Translations under genes and position numbers: made by a program
The notes under the pieces: model-generated
Databases searched by the model: none
Seen by the model: the letters and a program-made list of their open reading frames with translations, nothing else
What the model was told of the DNA's origin: nothing
Assembly: GCA_050949415.1 (NCBI GenBank)
Contig: JBMNFR010000009.1
Span: 744,001 to 808,000, forward strand
Reading direction: 5' to 3'
DNA length: 64,000 nt
Source: JAAZKI01 sp012799905
GTDB taxonomy: Bacteria > Verrucomicrobiota > Lentisphaeria > Oligosphaerales > Oligosphaeraceae
In this document: one piece after another, positions 43,637 through 52,592 of the stretch
Layout of the letters: every line of letters starts with the position of its first letter
Numbering within the stretch: position 1 is the stretch's first letter

Positions 43637-44740
43637 ATGCCTCATTTGACTGTCCTTCCCAACAATGAATTCGGCGCTGATTCAACGCCGACTTATCTCT
43701 TCGACTACGCCGAGGAATACCGTACGAACGCACCCGAAGCCGGCCGAAGCTGGTTCCGCGATGCTCGCTACGGCCTCGCCGTCCGCTATGGTCTGCACTC
43801 CCTAATCGGCAAAGGCGACCAGGTACAGTACATTGACAAGATTCCGGTGCAGCAGTACGAATTGCTGAAAAATAAATTCACTGCCGTGAATTTCGATCCT
43901 GTGGAAATCGCCGAATGCGCCATCGCCGGCGGCTTCCGCTATATCGACTTCTGCGCCCGCGGAGCCGATGGCTTCTGCCTGTTCCAATCCGCTTACAGCG
44001 AATTCTCCAGCGCAACCTCGCCAGCCCAGCGTGACCTGGTGGCTGAAATGGCCTCGGTCTGCGAATACCACGGGCTCGGCCTATGCCTGCATTACTCGCA
44101 TGGCCAGGACTGGCGCCACCCCCATGCGCCAAACCAAGACCTCGGCGGCCCCTTTGCCAGGCCAAACTATCCCCTGCCCGACCCGGCCTATCACATCGGC
44201 GTTGAACACCAACTCGATGTCTATCTCGAATTCGTCAGCGCACAAATCCAGGAATTGCTCAATTCCTACGGACCGATTGCAGCCATCTGCCTTGACGGCA
44301 TCGCCGGACCACTCTATCTCAGCCCGGAAAAATTCCATTGCTCTGACCTCTATCGCCTGATCCGCCACTTGCAGCCGCAGGTCTTGGTCTCATATCAGCA
44401 GGGTCTGACCGGCGAAGAAGACTTCTTCGCAGTCAATAAAACGCCGCCAGGCTTGGACGCAGCTAAAGCTGAGCAAGGCTTCGTCAATATCATGATGAAC
44501 AAGCCGCTTGAAATTCGCGACAGCCTGACCCCCGACGCCTGGGGCTATCACGCAGAACTGGCTGGCAACCACCTGAATCCGGACGACGTCTGGAAACTGC
44601 TCGAAAAAGCAGCGGCCTTCCCTGCCAACCTGACCTTGAATACCAACCTTATGCCCGATGGCTCGCTCGACTTGGAAGACATCAACACGATCATCGCCGT
44701 CGGCTGTAAAATCGAAAAACACGGTTTCCCGAGAATCTGA
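43637..44740 (+). CDS. GH29 (alpha-L-fucosidase)-like glycosidase
   Basis: 367 residues, cytoplasmic. The GH29 barrel is recognisable: RDARYGLAVRYGLHSLIGKG (from RFGMFIHWG-like sequence), the Y..L...F....FDP.E.....AGGFRYIDFCARGADGFCLFQS pattern, and a nucleophile-like Asp in AICLDGIAGP (from the W.DG motif). It lacks the C-terminal beta-sandwich of secreted fucosidases. It is 14 bases from cysQ, so it seems to be read with the sulfate-activation genes, which might reflect sulfated fucans. The substrate is inferred. Confidence 0.7.
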   Translation: MPHLTVLPNNEFGADSTPTYLFDYAEEYRTNAPEAGRSWFRDARYGLAVRYGLHSLIGKGDQVQYIDKIPVQQYELLKNKFTAVNFDPVEIAECAIAGGFRYIDFCARGADGFCLFQSAYSEFSSATSPAQRDLVAEMASVCEYHGLGLCLHYSHGQDWRHPHAPNQDLGGPFARPNYPLPDPAYHIGVEHQLDVYLEFVSAQIQELLNSYGPIAAICLDGIAGPLYLSPEKFHCSDLYRLIRHLQPQVLVSYQQGLTGEEDFFAVNKTPPGLDAAKAEQGFVNIMMNKPLEIRDSLTPDAWGYHAELAGNHLNPDDVWKLLEKAAAFPANLTLNTNLMPDGSLDLEDINTIIAVGCKIEKHGFPRI

Positions 44741-44754
44741 AGGGCGGTTGCATC

Positions 44755-45648
44755 ATGTCCCATTCGTCTGGCCTACCTACCACCGGGCGCAGCCTTGCTG
44801 CCAATTTCTGCGCGCCTGCTGTCCTGGCCGCCTTTGACGCCGGCCAAGCCATCATGGAGGTCTATGACAGCGACTTCCAAGTGGAACTGAAAGCCGACCA
44901 ATCTCCCCTCACCGCTGCCGACCGCGCCTCCCATAACATCATTATGCAGCGCTTGCAGCAACTCTGGGACTTTCCGGTGCTGTCCGAGGAAAGCAGCGAA
45001 GTCCCCTGGGAAACACGGCGACAGTGGGAGACCTTCTGGCTCGTCGACCCGCTTGATGGAACCAAGGACTTCGTCAGACGCAGCGGCAGCGGCGAATTCA
45101 CCGTCAACATCGCTTTGATTCACCGATGCGAGCCTGTTCTCGGCATTGTCTACCGCCCATCCCGCCCCACCTTCTACCTCGGCGCACGCGGCTTAGGCGC
45201 TCGCAAGCTCGTCCTTGGCAAAGACTTTAATGATCGCGACGATCTGTCAGACGCCCTGGCCCTGTCCGCCAGCCAGCCCGCCTTGCCGCTGACACGCCAA
45301 GCCCAGCCTGGCCTTGTCCGCGTGGTTGCGACCCGTTCCCATAGCAACCAGGAGACGGACGATTTTATCAGCGCTCTTGAAGAACAATACGGCGCAGTCG
45401 AACGCGTCTCCATCGGCAGTTCCCTCAAATTCTGCCTAGTTGCGGAAGGCGCTGCTGACATCTACCCTCGCCTTGGCCCGACCATGGAGTGGGACACCGC
45501 CGCAGCCCAGGCCGTAGCTGAAGCTGCTGGCTGCACGGTCAAGGAGCTCCAGACTGGCCAGCCGCTCCGGTACAACAAGCCCAATCTCGTCAACCCCTTC
45601 TTTGTCACCTACGCGGCTGATTGGCCGCCAAACCGGAACCGCGCCTGA
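44755..45648 (+). CDS. cysQ: 3'(2'),5'-bisphosphate nucleotidase
   Basis: 297 residues of the IMPase superfamily: the metal motif DPLDGTKDFVRRSGSGEFTVNIALI, an earlier SEESSE acidic patch, and the late MEWDTAAAQAVAEAAG. CysQ removes the 3'-phosphate from PAP (and PAPS), needed when PAPS is made and used. Its stop shares a base with the cysD start (TGATG), so the two are translationally coupled. Confidence 0.93.
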   Translation: MSHSSGLPTTGRSLAANFCAPAVLAAFDAGQAIMEVYDSDFQVELKADQSPLTAADRASHNIIMQRLQQLWDFPVLSEESSEVPWETRRQWETFWLVDPLDGTKDFVRRSGSGEFTVNIALIHRCEPVLGIVYRPSRPTFYLGARGLGARKLVLGKDFNDRDDLSDALALSASQPALPLTRQAQPGLVRVVATRSHSNQETDDFISALEEQYGAVERVSIGSSLKFCLVAEGAADIYPRLGPTMEWDTAAAQAVAEAAGCTVKELQTGQPLRYNKPNLVNPFFVTYAADWPPNRNRA

Positions 45649-46556
45649 TGGAATCCTACCGCCTCACTCATTTGCAGCAGCTCGAAGCTGAAAGCATCCA
45701 TATCATCCGGGAAGTCGCTGCCGAATTCCAGAACCCGGTCATGCTCTATTCCATCGGCAAAGACTCCTCGGTCATGCTCCGGCTCGCCCAAAAAGCCTTC
45801 TATCCCGGCAAAATCCCGTTTCCGCTCATGCATGTCGACACGCGCTGGAAATTCCACGAAATGATCACCTTCCGCGAGCGCATGGCCAAGGAAATCGGCT
45901 TCCAACTTCTGGTTTGGATCAATCCGGACGGCATCGCCCAAGATATCAGCCCAATCACGCATGGCTCGGAAAAACACACCCAAATCATGAAGACAGAGGG
46001 ACTCAAGCAGGCCCTTAACCACTATAAGTTCGACGCTGCTTTCGGCGGCGCCCGGCGGGACGAGGAAAAATCCCGCGCCAAGGAGCGCATCTACAGCTTC
46101 CGCAATCCATTCCACCAGTGGGACCCGAAAAATCAACGCCCGGAATTGTGGCAGCTCTACAACGCCAAAATCAACCAAGGCGAATCTATCCGAGTCTTCC
46201 CGCTCTCCAACTGGACTGAACTCGACATCTGGCTCTATATCCGCATGGAAAAAATCCCTATCGTACCCCTCTACTTCGCCAAGGAACGACCTGTCGTCGA
46301 ACGCGACGGAGTTCTCATCCTGGTTGACGACGACCGCCTGCCGCTCCTTCCAGGCGAAAAGCCGATGATGAAAAAAGTCCGTTTCCGCACCCTGGGCTGC
46401 TATCCCCTCACCGGCGCCATTGAATCAGAAGCTGACACCCTGGAGAAAATCGTCCAGGAAATGCTCCTGACCACAACTTCAGAACGCCAGGGACGAGTCA
46501 TTGACTTTGATGCTGCCGCCTCTATGGAAGAAAAAAAGAAGGACGGATATTTCTAA
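45648..46556 (+). CDS. cysD: Sulfate adenylyltransferase small subunit
   Basis: 302 residues, normal length. The PP-loop signature SIGKDSSVMLRLAQKAF and downstream FGGARRDEEKSRAKERIYSFR mark the PAPS-reductase/ATP-sulfurylase superfamily; the C-terminal RFRTLGCYPLTGAIESEADTLEKI is typical of CysD. With CysN it makes adenosine 5'-phosphosulfate. It overlaps cysQ by one base and precedes cysNC by 64 bases. Confidence 0.96.
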   Translation: MESYRLTHLQQLEAESIHIIREVAAEFQNPVMLYSIGKDSSVMLRLAQKAFYPGKIPFPLMHVDTRWKFHEMITFRERMAKEIGFQLLVWINPDGIAQDISPITHGSEKHTQIMKTEGLKQALNHYKFDAAFGGARRDEEKSRAKERIYSFRNPFHQWDPKNQRPELWQLYNAKINQGESIRVFPLSNWTELDIWLYIRMEKIPIVPLYFAKERPVVERDGVLILVDDDRLPLLPGEKPMMKKVRFRTLGCYPLTGAIESEADTLEKIVQEMLLTTTSERQGRVIDFDAAASMEEKKKDGYF

Positions 46557-46620
46557 GCCCAGTCGCCCTCAATCCTGCAACTCTGCGCCCTACTCTTTCA
46601 CCCTTTTCTCCCTCTGAGCC

Positions 46621-48564
46621 ATGATCATTCCAGACGCCGACCTGATTCAGCGCGACATTGACGCGTACCTCGAACAGCATCGCAACAAGGACCTGCTCCG
46701 CTTCCTGACCTGCGGCAACGTTGATGACGGCAAATCCACCCTCATCGGCCGGCTCCTCTACGACGCCAAAATGATCTACGAGGATCAGCTCGCCGCAGTC
46801 CATCGCGATTCCAAAATCCACGGCACCACCGGCACTGATTTTGACCCGGCCCTGCTCACTGACGGCCTCAAAGCCGAACGCGAACAAGGCATCACCATTG
46901 ATGTGGCCTACCGCTATTTCTCAACCAGCAAGCGCAAATTCATCATCGCTGACACGCCCGGCCACGAACAATACACCCGCAACATGGCCACCGGCGCCTC
47001 CAACTGCCAGCTGGCCGTCATCCTGATTGACGCCCGCCACGGCGTCACCACCCAGACCCGCCGCCATAGCTTTATCACCTCCCTCCTCGGCATCAGCCAC
47101 GTCATTGTCGCCGTCAACAAAATGGACTTGGTCGACTGGTCGGAAGCCGTCTATGACGACATCCGCAAAGCCTACAACTCCCTGTGCGCCCGACTCTCCT
47201 TCAAGGACGTCCACTTCATCCCGATTTCCGCGCTTCTGGGCGACAACGTGGTCGATCGCAGTCCTAATATGCCTTGGCACAACGGCCCGACCCTGCTCCA
47301 TCACCTTGAAAATGTCAACATCTCAGCGCATCGCAACCTGATTGACATGCGCTTTCCCGTGCAAAGCGTGTTTCGGCCTGACCTCAATTTCCGCGGCTTT
47401 GCGGGCACTGTCGCCTCCGGCGTGATTCGTCCTGGCGACAAGGTGATGGTCCTGCCGTCCCGCCAGACCTCAACCGTTAAATCCATCGTCTCCTGGGAAG
47501 GCGAACTGGCCTATGCTTTCCCGCCCATGCCAGTTGTCATCACCCTCGCTGATGAAATTGACGCATCCCGCGGCGACATCATCGCGCCCGTCAACAACCT
47601 GCCCCGAACCGACCATGAATTCGACGCCATGCTGGTTTGGATGAATGAGAAGCCAGCCCGGGAGATGACCTCGTACCTGGTCAAGCACACTACCGCCATG
47701 GTGCCTGCGACCCTGGAGAGAATCCGCTATGAGGTCGATGTCAACAACATGCGGAAGAAGTCTCCGCCGCCGGAAGGCACGGCGCCAGAGCTGGCCATGA
47801 ACAGCATTGCCCGCGTCAAAATCATCTTGCACCGGCCGCTTGTCTTTGATCCTTTCACCCGCAATCACGCCACCGGCTCGTTCATCCTCATCGACCGCAT
47901 CACCAACGCCACCGTCGCCGCCGGCATGATCGTAGACCGCGCCAGCGCTGACGACCAATCCCATAGCGAACAGCCGCGCTCCACTCACATCACCCGGGAG
48001 ACTTCGCTGGTCAGCAGCGCAGAACGTGAACAACTGCTCAAGCAGCGCGCCCGCACAATCTGGCTGACCGGTCTCAGCGGCTCCGGCAAGTCAACCATCG
48101 CCAAACTCCTGGAACGGATGCTCACCGACCAAGGCAAACTCTGCTACGTGCTGGATGGCGACAACATTCGCCACGGGCTGAATCGCGACCTGGGATTCGC
48201 TGCCGAAGACCGCAAGGAGAACATCCGCCGCATCGCTGAAGTGGCCAAACTGATGAACGACGCCGGACTGATCGTCATCACCGCCTTCATCTCACCCTAC
48301 CGCGAAGACCGCCAGAGCGCCCGCGATATCATCGGCCACGAACGCTTCCTCGAAGCCTACCTGAATACGCCGCTCGAAGTCTGCGAAGAACGCGACCCCA
48401 AAGGCCTCTATCGACGCGCCCGCAAAGGGGAAATCACCAGCTTCACCGGTGTCAGCGCCGACGCACCCTATGAACCGCCCACTAACCCTGACATCATGCT
48501 CGACACCACCACGGCCAACGCCGAACAATGCGCACGCATCCTCCTCGCAGCCGCCCTGGATTAA
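46621..48564 (+). CDS. cysNC: Bifunctional sulfate adenylyltransferase subunit 1 / APS kinase
   Basis: 647 residues. Residues 1-~450 are CysN, an EF-Tu-like GTPase (NVDDGKSTLIGRL, DTPGHEQYTRNMATGAS, NKMDLVDW). Residues ~470-647 are the CysC APS kinase (P-loop TGLSGSGKSTIAK near residue 484, LDGDNIRHGLNRDLGF, ISPYREDRQSAR). Together with CysD it turns sulfate into PAPS. No PAPS or sulfite reductase is nearby, so use of PAPS by sulfotransferases is as likely as assimilation. A hairpin with T-tract follows. Confidence 0.96.
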   Translation: MIIPDADLIQRDIDAYLEQHRNKDLLRFLTCGNVDDGKSTLIGRLLYDAKMIYEDQLAAVHRDSKIHGTTGTDFDPALLTDGLKAEREQGITIDVAYRYFSTSKRKFIIADTPGHEQYTRNMATGASNCQLAVILIDARHGVTTQTRRHSFITSLLGISHVIVAVNKMDLVDWSEAVYDDIRKAYNSLCARLSFKDVHFIPISALLGDNVVDRSPNMPWHNGPTLLHHLENVNISAHRNLIDMRFPVQSVFRPDLNFRGFAGTVASGVIRPGDKVMVLPSRQTSTVKSIVSWEGELAYAFPPMPVVITLADEIDASRGDIIAPVNNLPRTDHEFDAMLVWMNEKPAREMTSYLVKHTTAMVPATLERIRYEVDVNNMRKKSPPPEGTAPELAMNSIARVKIILHRPLVFDPFTRNHATGSFILIDRITNATVAAGMIVDRASADDQSHSEQPRSTHITRETSLVSSAEREQLLKQRARTIWLTGLSGSGKSTIAKLLERMLTDQGKLCYVLDGDNIRHGLNRDLGFAAEDRKENIRRIAEVAKLMNDAGLIVITAFISPYREDRQSARDIIGHERFLEAYLNTPLEVCEERDPKGLYRRARKGEITSFTGVSADAPYEPPTNPDIMLDTTTANAEQCARILLAAALD

Positions 48565-48582
48565 ACGCCGATACTCGCCCTT

Positions 48583-48613
48583 AGGGTGGACTACCCGTCC
48601 ACAACCTATTTTT
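48583..48613 (+). terminator. Hairpin plus T-tract after cysNC
   Basis: AGGGTGGAC and GTCCACAACCT pair around a short loop and are followed by TTTTT, 18 bases after the stop. It is the same element as at 386-416. Confidence 0.55.
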
Positions 48614-49119
48614 AACCACGAAAAACACGAAAGGACACGAAATTTTTGTTTTTTGGGTTGTTGTTGTAACCACTGAATACACGGAATATACGGAAATTTT
48701 TGTGTATGGTTGTTGTTCGTCGGGATAGGATTGCATGCGGATTCGCGATTTGGCCTATCGTTTTTTTTGACTATTCAGCCTGAACAGCCAGATGGCGGTG
48801 GAGAAACACTTCAAGTCGCCTCCCGCTTGGCCAGAATGATCTGAGGGCCACCCCAACCTCGTAGAGGTGGCACCATGAGTAACCCCAGGTGAAGCGGAGC
48901 GGAACCTGGGGGTGAAGTCCCCCCAAGCCTGAGCCTCGGAGAGGCGGCACAAAAGCGTTGACTTGAAGAAAATCTTTCACAAAAAACAAGAAGTTGGCGG
49001 ATAGTAGTACGGATTTTTTATAGGGTTGTTGCTTGGGAGATGAGATTGTCAGCGGGCGGTACGGTCCAGCCTGCTGGTTTCTTTGCCTCTCAGAAATCAC
49101 TGCCAACCAGGAGAAGACC
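48614..49119. repeat. Inverted partner of the 4.5-4.9 kb repeat
   Basis: No gene. From about 48590 to 49005 the sequence is the reverse complement of 4541-4928. It is near identical over the core and differs by the absence of the tandem duplication and by an extra ~85-bp segment (about 48868-48950) that carries a second pair of CCGAGG-type palindromes. The leader of the next gene occupies the end. Confidence 0.85.
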
Positions 49120-50451
49120 ATGCAAGACCTTGTGTTGAAAGCAGGCTTTGGCCGGACTGACATCACTCCAGCGCTGGGAACTTACCTGACCGGCTACGGC
49201 GACCATGATCGTCCGGCCGAAAAAGTGCTGGACCCCCTGCACGCAACGGCCATCGTACTCGAACAGGGAGGAAAACGCGCCGCCATCGTCGCCCTGGACT
49301 GGTGCTTCGTCTGCGAACAGCACACTAACACCATCCGCCAGGCTATCACCGAAAAAACCGGCCTGAACCCGGAGCACATCCAGCTTTCCTGCTCGCACAC
49401 GCATTCCGCCCCGCATACCCGCCTGCGCAAAACCATCAGCGGCGGCGTCTCGCATATTGAAAACGGACGCGCGTACGTGGTCTCAGTCATCCCCAAAATC
49501 GTCGAAGCAGTGCAACTTGCCTGCGACTCCCTCACGGCATGCAAAGTCGGCTTTGCCCAGACTGAAAGCTCGACCGGAGTCAGCCGCAGAGCCGTCCACG
49601 TCGACGGGGCAGTCAGCTTCGAGGGCGGACCCAACGACGTTTTCGACTCTACGATGACAGTAGTTCACTTCAAGGACGCTGCCACTGGCGACAATCGCGG
49701 CATCATCGTCCACTATGGCGCTCACAACACCGCCCTGGGCGCCACCCGCGAGGTCAGCCGAGATTGGTGCGGCATCATGAAGGATCGTATCGAATCCCAA
49801 TTCAAGGCGCCAGTGCTTTTCCTCAATGGCTCCGAGGGCGACACCGGGCCGCGAACAAACGTGGTACGACCGTCCGGCCGCCTCAACGCCGGCGGCGGGG
49901 ACGGCATCGAGTCTGCCCGTGAAGTGGGTTATCGCGCCGCTACCGACGCCATCAGGGCGCTGGTCTCCATCCGGGAATTCCGCCCTGCGCTGCCTTTGTC
50001 CGTGCAGACTTTTGACCTGGACTTGCCCTACCAAAAGCTGCCGACCACTGAAGAAGCCTTGGAAATGAGGAAAACTGAAGGCATCATGCGCGACTATGCC
50101 GACATGGTGCTGGCCATAGCCGACCAGCCTGTGCGCACAGCGCTGAACTTCCGGATGACCATCATCGCCCTCGGGCCGCTCGCCATCTTGCCTCTTCCCG
50201 GAGAAGTCTTCTCCAGCATTTCATTGCGTCTGCGCGGCGCCAGTCCATTCCAGCACACGCTGGTCTGCAGCCAGAGCAATGGCACCAACGCCTATATCAC
50301 TGACCGCGAAGGCGTTGCCCGCGGCGGCTACGAAATCAAAACCAGGTTGCGCTTTGGGCCGTACATCTTTGTCGATGATATTGATGATGTCATCGTCAAA
50401 AACGGCAGCGATTTCTTGGCGCAAATCGAAAAAGAACACGGCGCGGGATGA
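49120..50451 (+). CDS. Neutral/alkaline ceramidase-like protein (copy 2)
   Basis: 443 residues from ATG 49120 (CCAGGAGAAGACC upstream). It has the same plan as copy 1: AGFGRTDITPALGTYLTGYG, LSCSHTHSAPHTR (HTHS), VHYGAHNTALG and LNGSEGDTGPR where copy 1 has the canonical NGACGDINQ. No signal peptide is visible. The two copies are diverged, suggesting different substrates. It stands alone between repeat-filled gaps. Confidence 0.8.
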   Translation: MQDLVLKAGFGRTDITPALGTYLTGYGDHDRPAEKVLDPLHATAIVLEQGGKRAAIVALDWCFVCEQHTNTIRQAITEKTGLNPEHIQLSCSHTHSAPHTRLRKTISGGVSHIENGRAYVVSVIPKIVEAVQLACDSLTACKVGFAQTESSTGVSRRAVHVDGAVSFEGGPNDVFDSTMTVVHFKDAATGDNRGIIVHYGAHNTALGATREVSRDWCGIMKDRIESQFKAPVLFLNGSEGDTGPRTNVVRPSGRLNAGGGDGIESAREVGYRAATDAIRALVSIREFRPALPLSVQTFDLDLPYQKLPTTEEALEMRKTEGIMRDYADMVLAIADQPVRTALNFRMTIIALGPLAILPLPGEVFSSISLRLRGASPFQHTLVCSQSNGTNAYITDREGVARGGYEIKTRLRFGPYIFVDDIDDVIVKNGSDFLAQIEKEHGAG

Positions 50452-50726
50452 CGCTGACAACCTACTTGATAACCACGGAATACACTGAATACTTAGGGTG
50501 GACATGGTGGACATGGTGGAAGCTGTATGTAGTTTATGCCTCAGCCTGCTGTCCACACCGACCACTAAAGCAGCCCCCAGCCCCGCGTATCAATCGACGC
50601 CCGCTATCCCCCTTTTTCAAGGGTCTGCCATTGCCTTTTTCTGCTTTGCGGCTACATTATACTTATTATCGAACTCCCACCCCCAATCAATACTGAGAGA
50701 CATATTTTTTTTTCGCGAGTGAATCA
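50452..50726. repeat. Short gap with 'CCACGGAATACAC' and GTGGACATGG modules
   Basis: No gene. The repeats occupy 50472-50530; the remaining A/T-rich 150 bases are the likely promoter region of the ior operon. Confidence 0.6.
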
Positions 50727-51299
50727 ATGAATCGAAACATTGTATTATGTGGTGTTGGCGGCCAGGGCATTTTGCTTTCTGCGAAGATCATTGCTTCTGC
50801 TGCTGAGCTGACCGGTTTTCAGGTTACTACCCACGAAATTCACGGCATGGCTCAGCGCGGCGGTTCAGTAACGGCGCAAATTCGCTATGGTCGCCATGTT
50901 CATTCTCCGCTGATCTTGGAAGGTCAGGCTGACGTTTTGGCCTCGCTGGAAGCCTGCGAGGCATTGCGTTTTGGCCATTATCTCCGCCCAGGCGGCCTGG
51001 CTGTAGTCTCGTCACAGCGGCTGATTCCGGTTACGGTTTCGACCGGCCAGGCCCGTTATCCCGAAGACTTGGACCAGCGCTTGCAGCAGGCTTTTCCTCG
51101 GTTAATCCTCCGTGACTTCTGCGCCCTCGCCAGTGAACTTGGCGATGTTCGCATGAGCAATACCATCATGCTCGGCGCACTGGCCGCAGAACTGGCGGAA
51201 ATCACCGCCGCAACCTGGAATGAAGCCATTAAACTTTGTCTAAAACCCGCTTTCATCAACTCCAACCTCGCCGCCTTTGAAGCCGGCGCCAAAGCATGA
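50727..51299 (+). CDS. iorB: Indolepyruvate:ferredoxin oxidoreductase beta subunit
   Basis: 190 residues, the typical size of IorB (pyruvate-ferredoxin oxidoreductase gamma-type domain): NIVLCGVGGQGILLSAKIIASAAELTG, HEIHGMAQRGGSVTAQIRYG, and LEACEALRF. It partners IorA, encoded two genes downstream, to convert aryl-pyruvates to aryl-acetyl-CoA with ferredoxin reduction. The stop overlaps the ligase start (ATGA). Confidence 0.93.
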   Translation: MNRNIVLCGVGGQGILLSAKIIASAAELTGFQVTTHEIHGMAQRGGSVTAQIRYGRHVHSPLILEGQADVLASLEACEALRFGHYLRPGGLAVVSSQRLIPVTVSTGQARYPEDLDQRLQQAFPRLILRDFCALASELGDVRMSNTIMLGALAAELAEITAATWNEAIKLCLKPAFINSNLAAFEAGAKA

Positions 51300-52591
51300 G
51301 CACCACTATGAACAACTTTTTCAATCCCGTCGAAGAGCGCTATTCCGCTGATGAAATCGCCGCTGTCCAACAGAAGCGGCTGTGCGCCATGGTCCGTCAC
51401 ACCGACCAGAACAACGCCTACTTCCACCGCCGTTACCAGGAGGCTGGAGTCGACAGCGCCGGCTTCCGTGGCCTGGAGGATCTCCAGGCCCTGCCGTTTA
51501 TGAGCAAAATCGACTTCCGCGAACAATACCCCGACGCTATGTGCTGCGTGCCGAAAAATACGATTGCGGAAATGCACATGTCCAGCGGTTCGACCGGCAC
51601 CCCGGTGGTCATGCTCTATACCCTCAATGACGTCAACCAATGGGCGGAATGCATGGCTCGCTGCTACTGCATGGCCGGCGCCAAGCCCGGCGACGTCGTG
51701 CAAATCACCCCGGGCCTGGGTTTGTTCAACGGCGGCTTTGGATGCTTCCACGGCGCCCGCAAACTCGGCACGTTCATCGTCCCCACCGGGCCAGGCAACA
51801 CCCAGCGCCAAATCACCCTGGCCAAGGACATGAAGACCAACGTCATCGTCAGCGTTGTCTCCTACGGCATACGCATCATGGAAATAGCCCAGCAGATGAA
51901 CGCTGACCTGCCCGACCTGAAAATCGGCATCTTCGGCGCCGAGACCTTCTCCCCAGCCATGAAGGAACGCATCAGCTCCGGACTCGGCATCGAAGTCTTC
52001 GATATCTATGGCATGACCGAAACCGGCGGCATCGGCACTCTCGGACAAGACTGCTGCGCCCATAACGGAATCCATGTCTGGGAAGACCACTATATCGTCG
52101 AAATCATTGACCCGACCACCAAACAGCCGGTTGCTGACGGCGAAATGGGCGAACTGGTCATCACCTCCATCACCCGCGAAGCCATCCCCATCATCCGCTT
52201 CCGCACCGGAGACCTGACCCACGTCCTCTCAAGAAAAACCTGCGAGTGTGGACGGAGTCACGTCCGCCTCGCGCCAATCAGCGGCCGCGTTGACGATATG
52301 CTCATCATCAAGGGCGTCAATTTCTTCCCCTCTCAGGTCGAACAATCCCTGATGAAAATCCCCGGTGTCCTCCCCCAATACCGCATCATCGTCAACGACA
52401 ACCACGGCGTCATGGAAATGTACATTGAGGTCGAAGCCGAACCCGGCGTCACCGGCTACCAAGTCGTCAAACAACTCCGTGAAGACCTCGGCTTCGCCCC
52501 AGACGGCGATGTCTTCCCGGCCGGCTCCATCCCCCGCCAGGAAGGAAAAGCCAAACGCGTCATCTACAAAAAAGACGGCGAGGAGGTCTGA
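51296..52591 (+). CDS. paaK: Phenylacetate-CoA ligase family protein
   Basis: 431 residues, standard length. Adenylation motifs: MSSGSTGTPVVMLYT (AMP-binding P-loop), DIYGMTETGG and FRTGDLTHVLSRKTCECGRSHVRLAPISGRVDDMLIIKGVNFFPSQVE. It joins CoA to an aryl acid with ATP, or runs in the ATP-forming direction on aryl-acetyl-CoA made by IOR. Being placed between iorB and iorA supports an aryl-acid fermentation or activation role. The stop is one base before the iorA start. Confidence 0.92.
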   Translation: MSTTMNNFFNPVEERYSADEIAAVQQKRLCAMVRHTDQNNAYFHRRYQEAGVDSAGFRGLEDLQALPFMSKIDFREQYPDAMCCVPKNTIAEMHMSSGSTGTPVVMLYTLNDVNQWAECMARCYCMAGAKPGDVVQITPGLGLFNGGFGCFHGARKLGTFIVPTGPGNTQRQITLAKDMKTNVIVSVVSYGIRIMEIAQQMNADLPDLKIGIFGAETFSPAMKERISSGLGIEVFDIYGMTETGGIGTLGQDCCAHNGIHVWEDHYIVEIIDPTTKQPVADGEMGELVITSITREAIPIIRFRTGDLTHVLSRKTCECGRSHVRLAPISGRVDDMLIIKGVNFFPSQVEQSLMKIPGVLPQYRIIVNDNHGVMEMYIEVEAEPGVTGYQVVKQLREDLGFAPDGDVFPAGSIPRQEGKAKRVIYKKDGEEV

Positions 52592-52592
52592 T

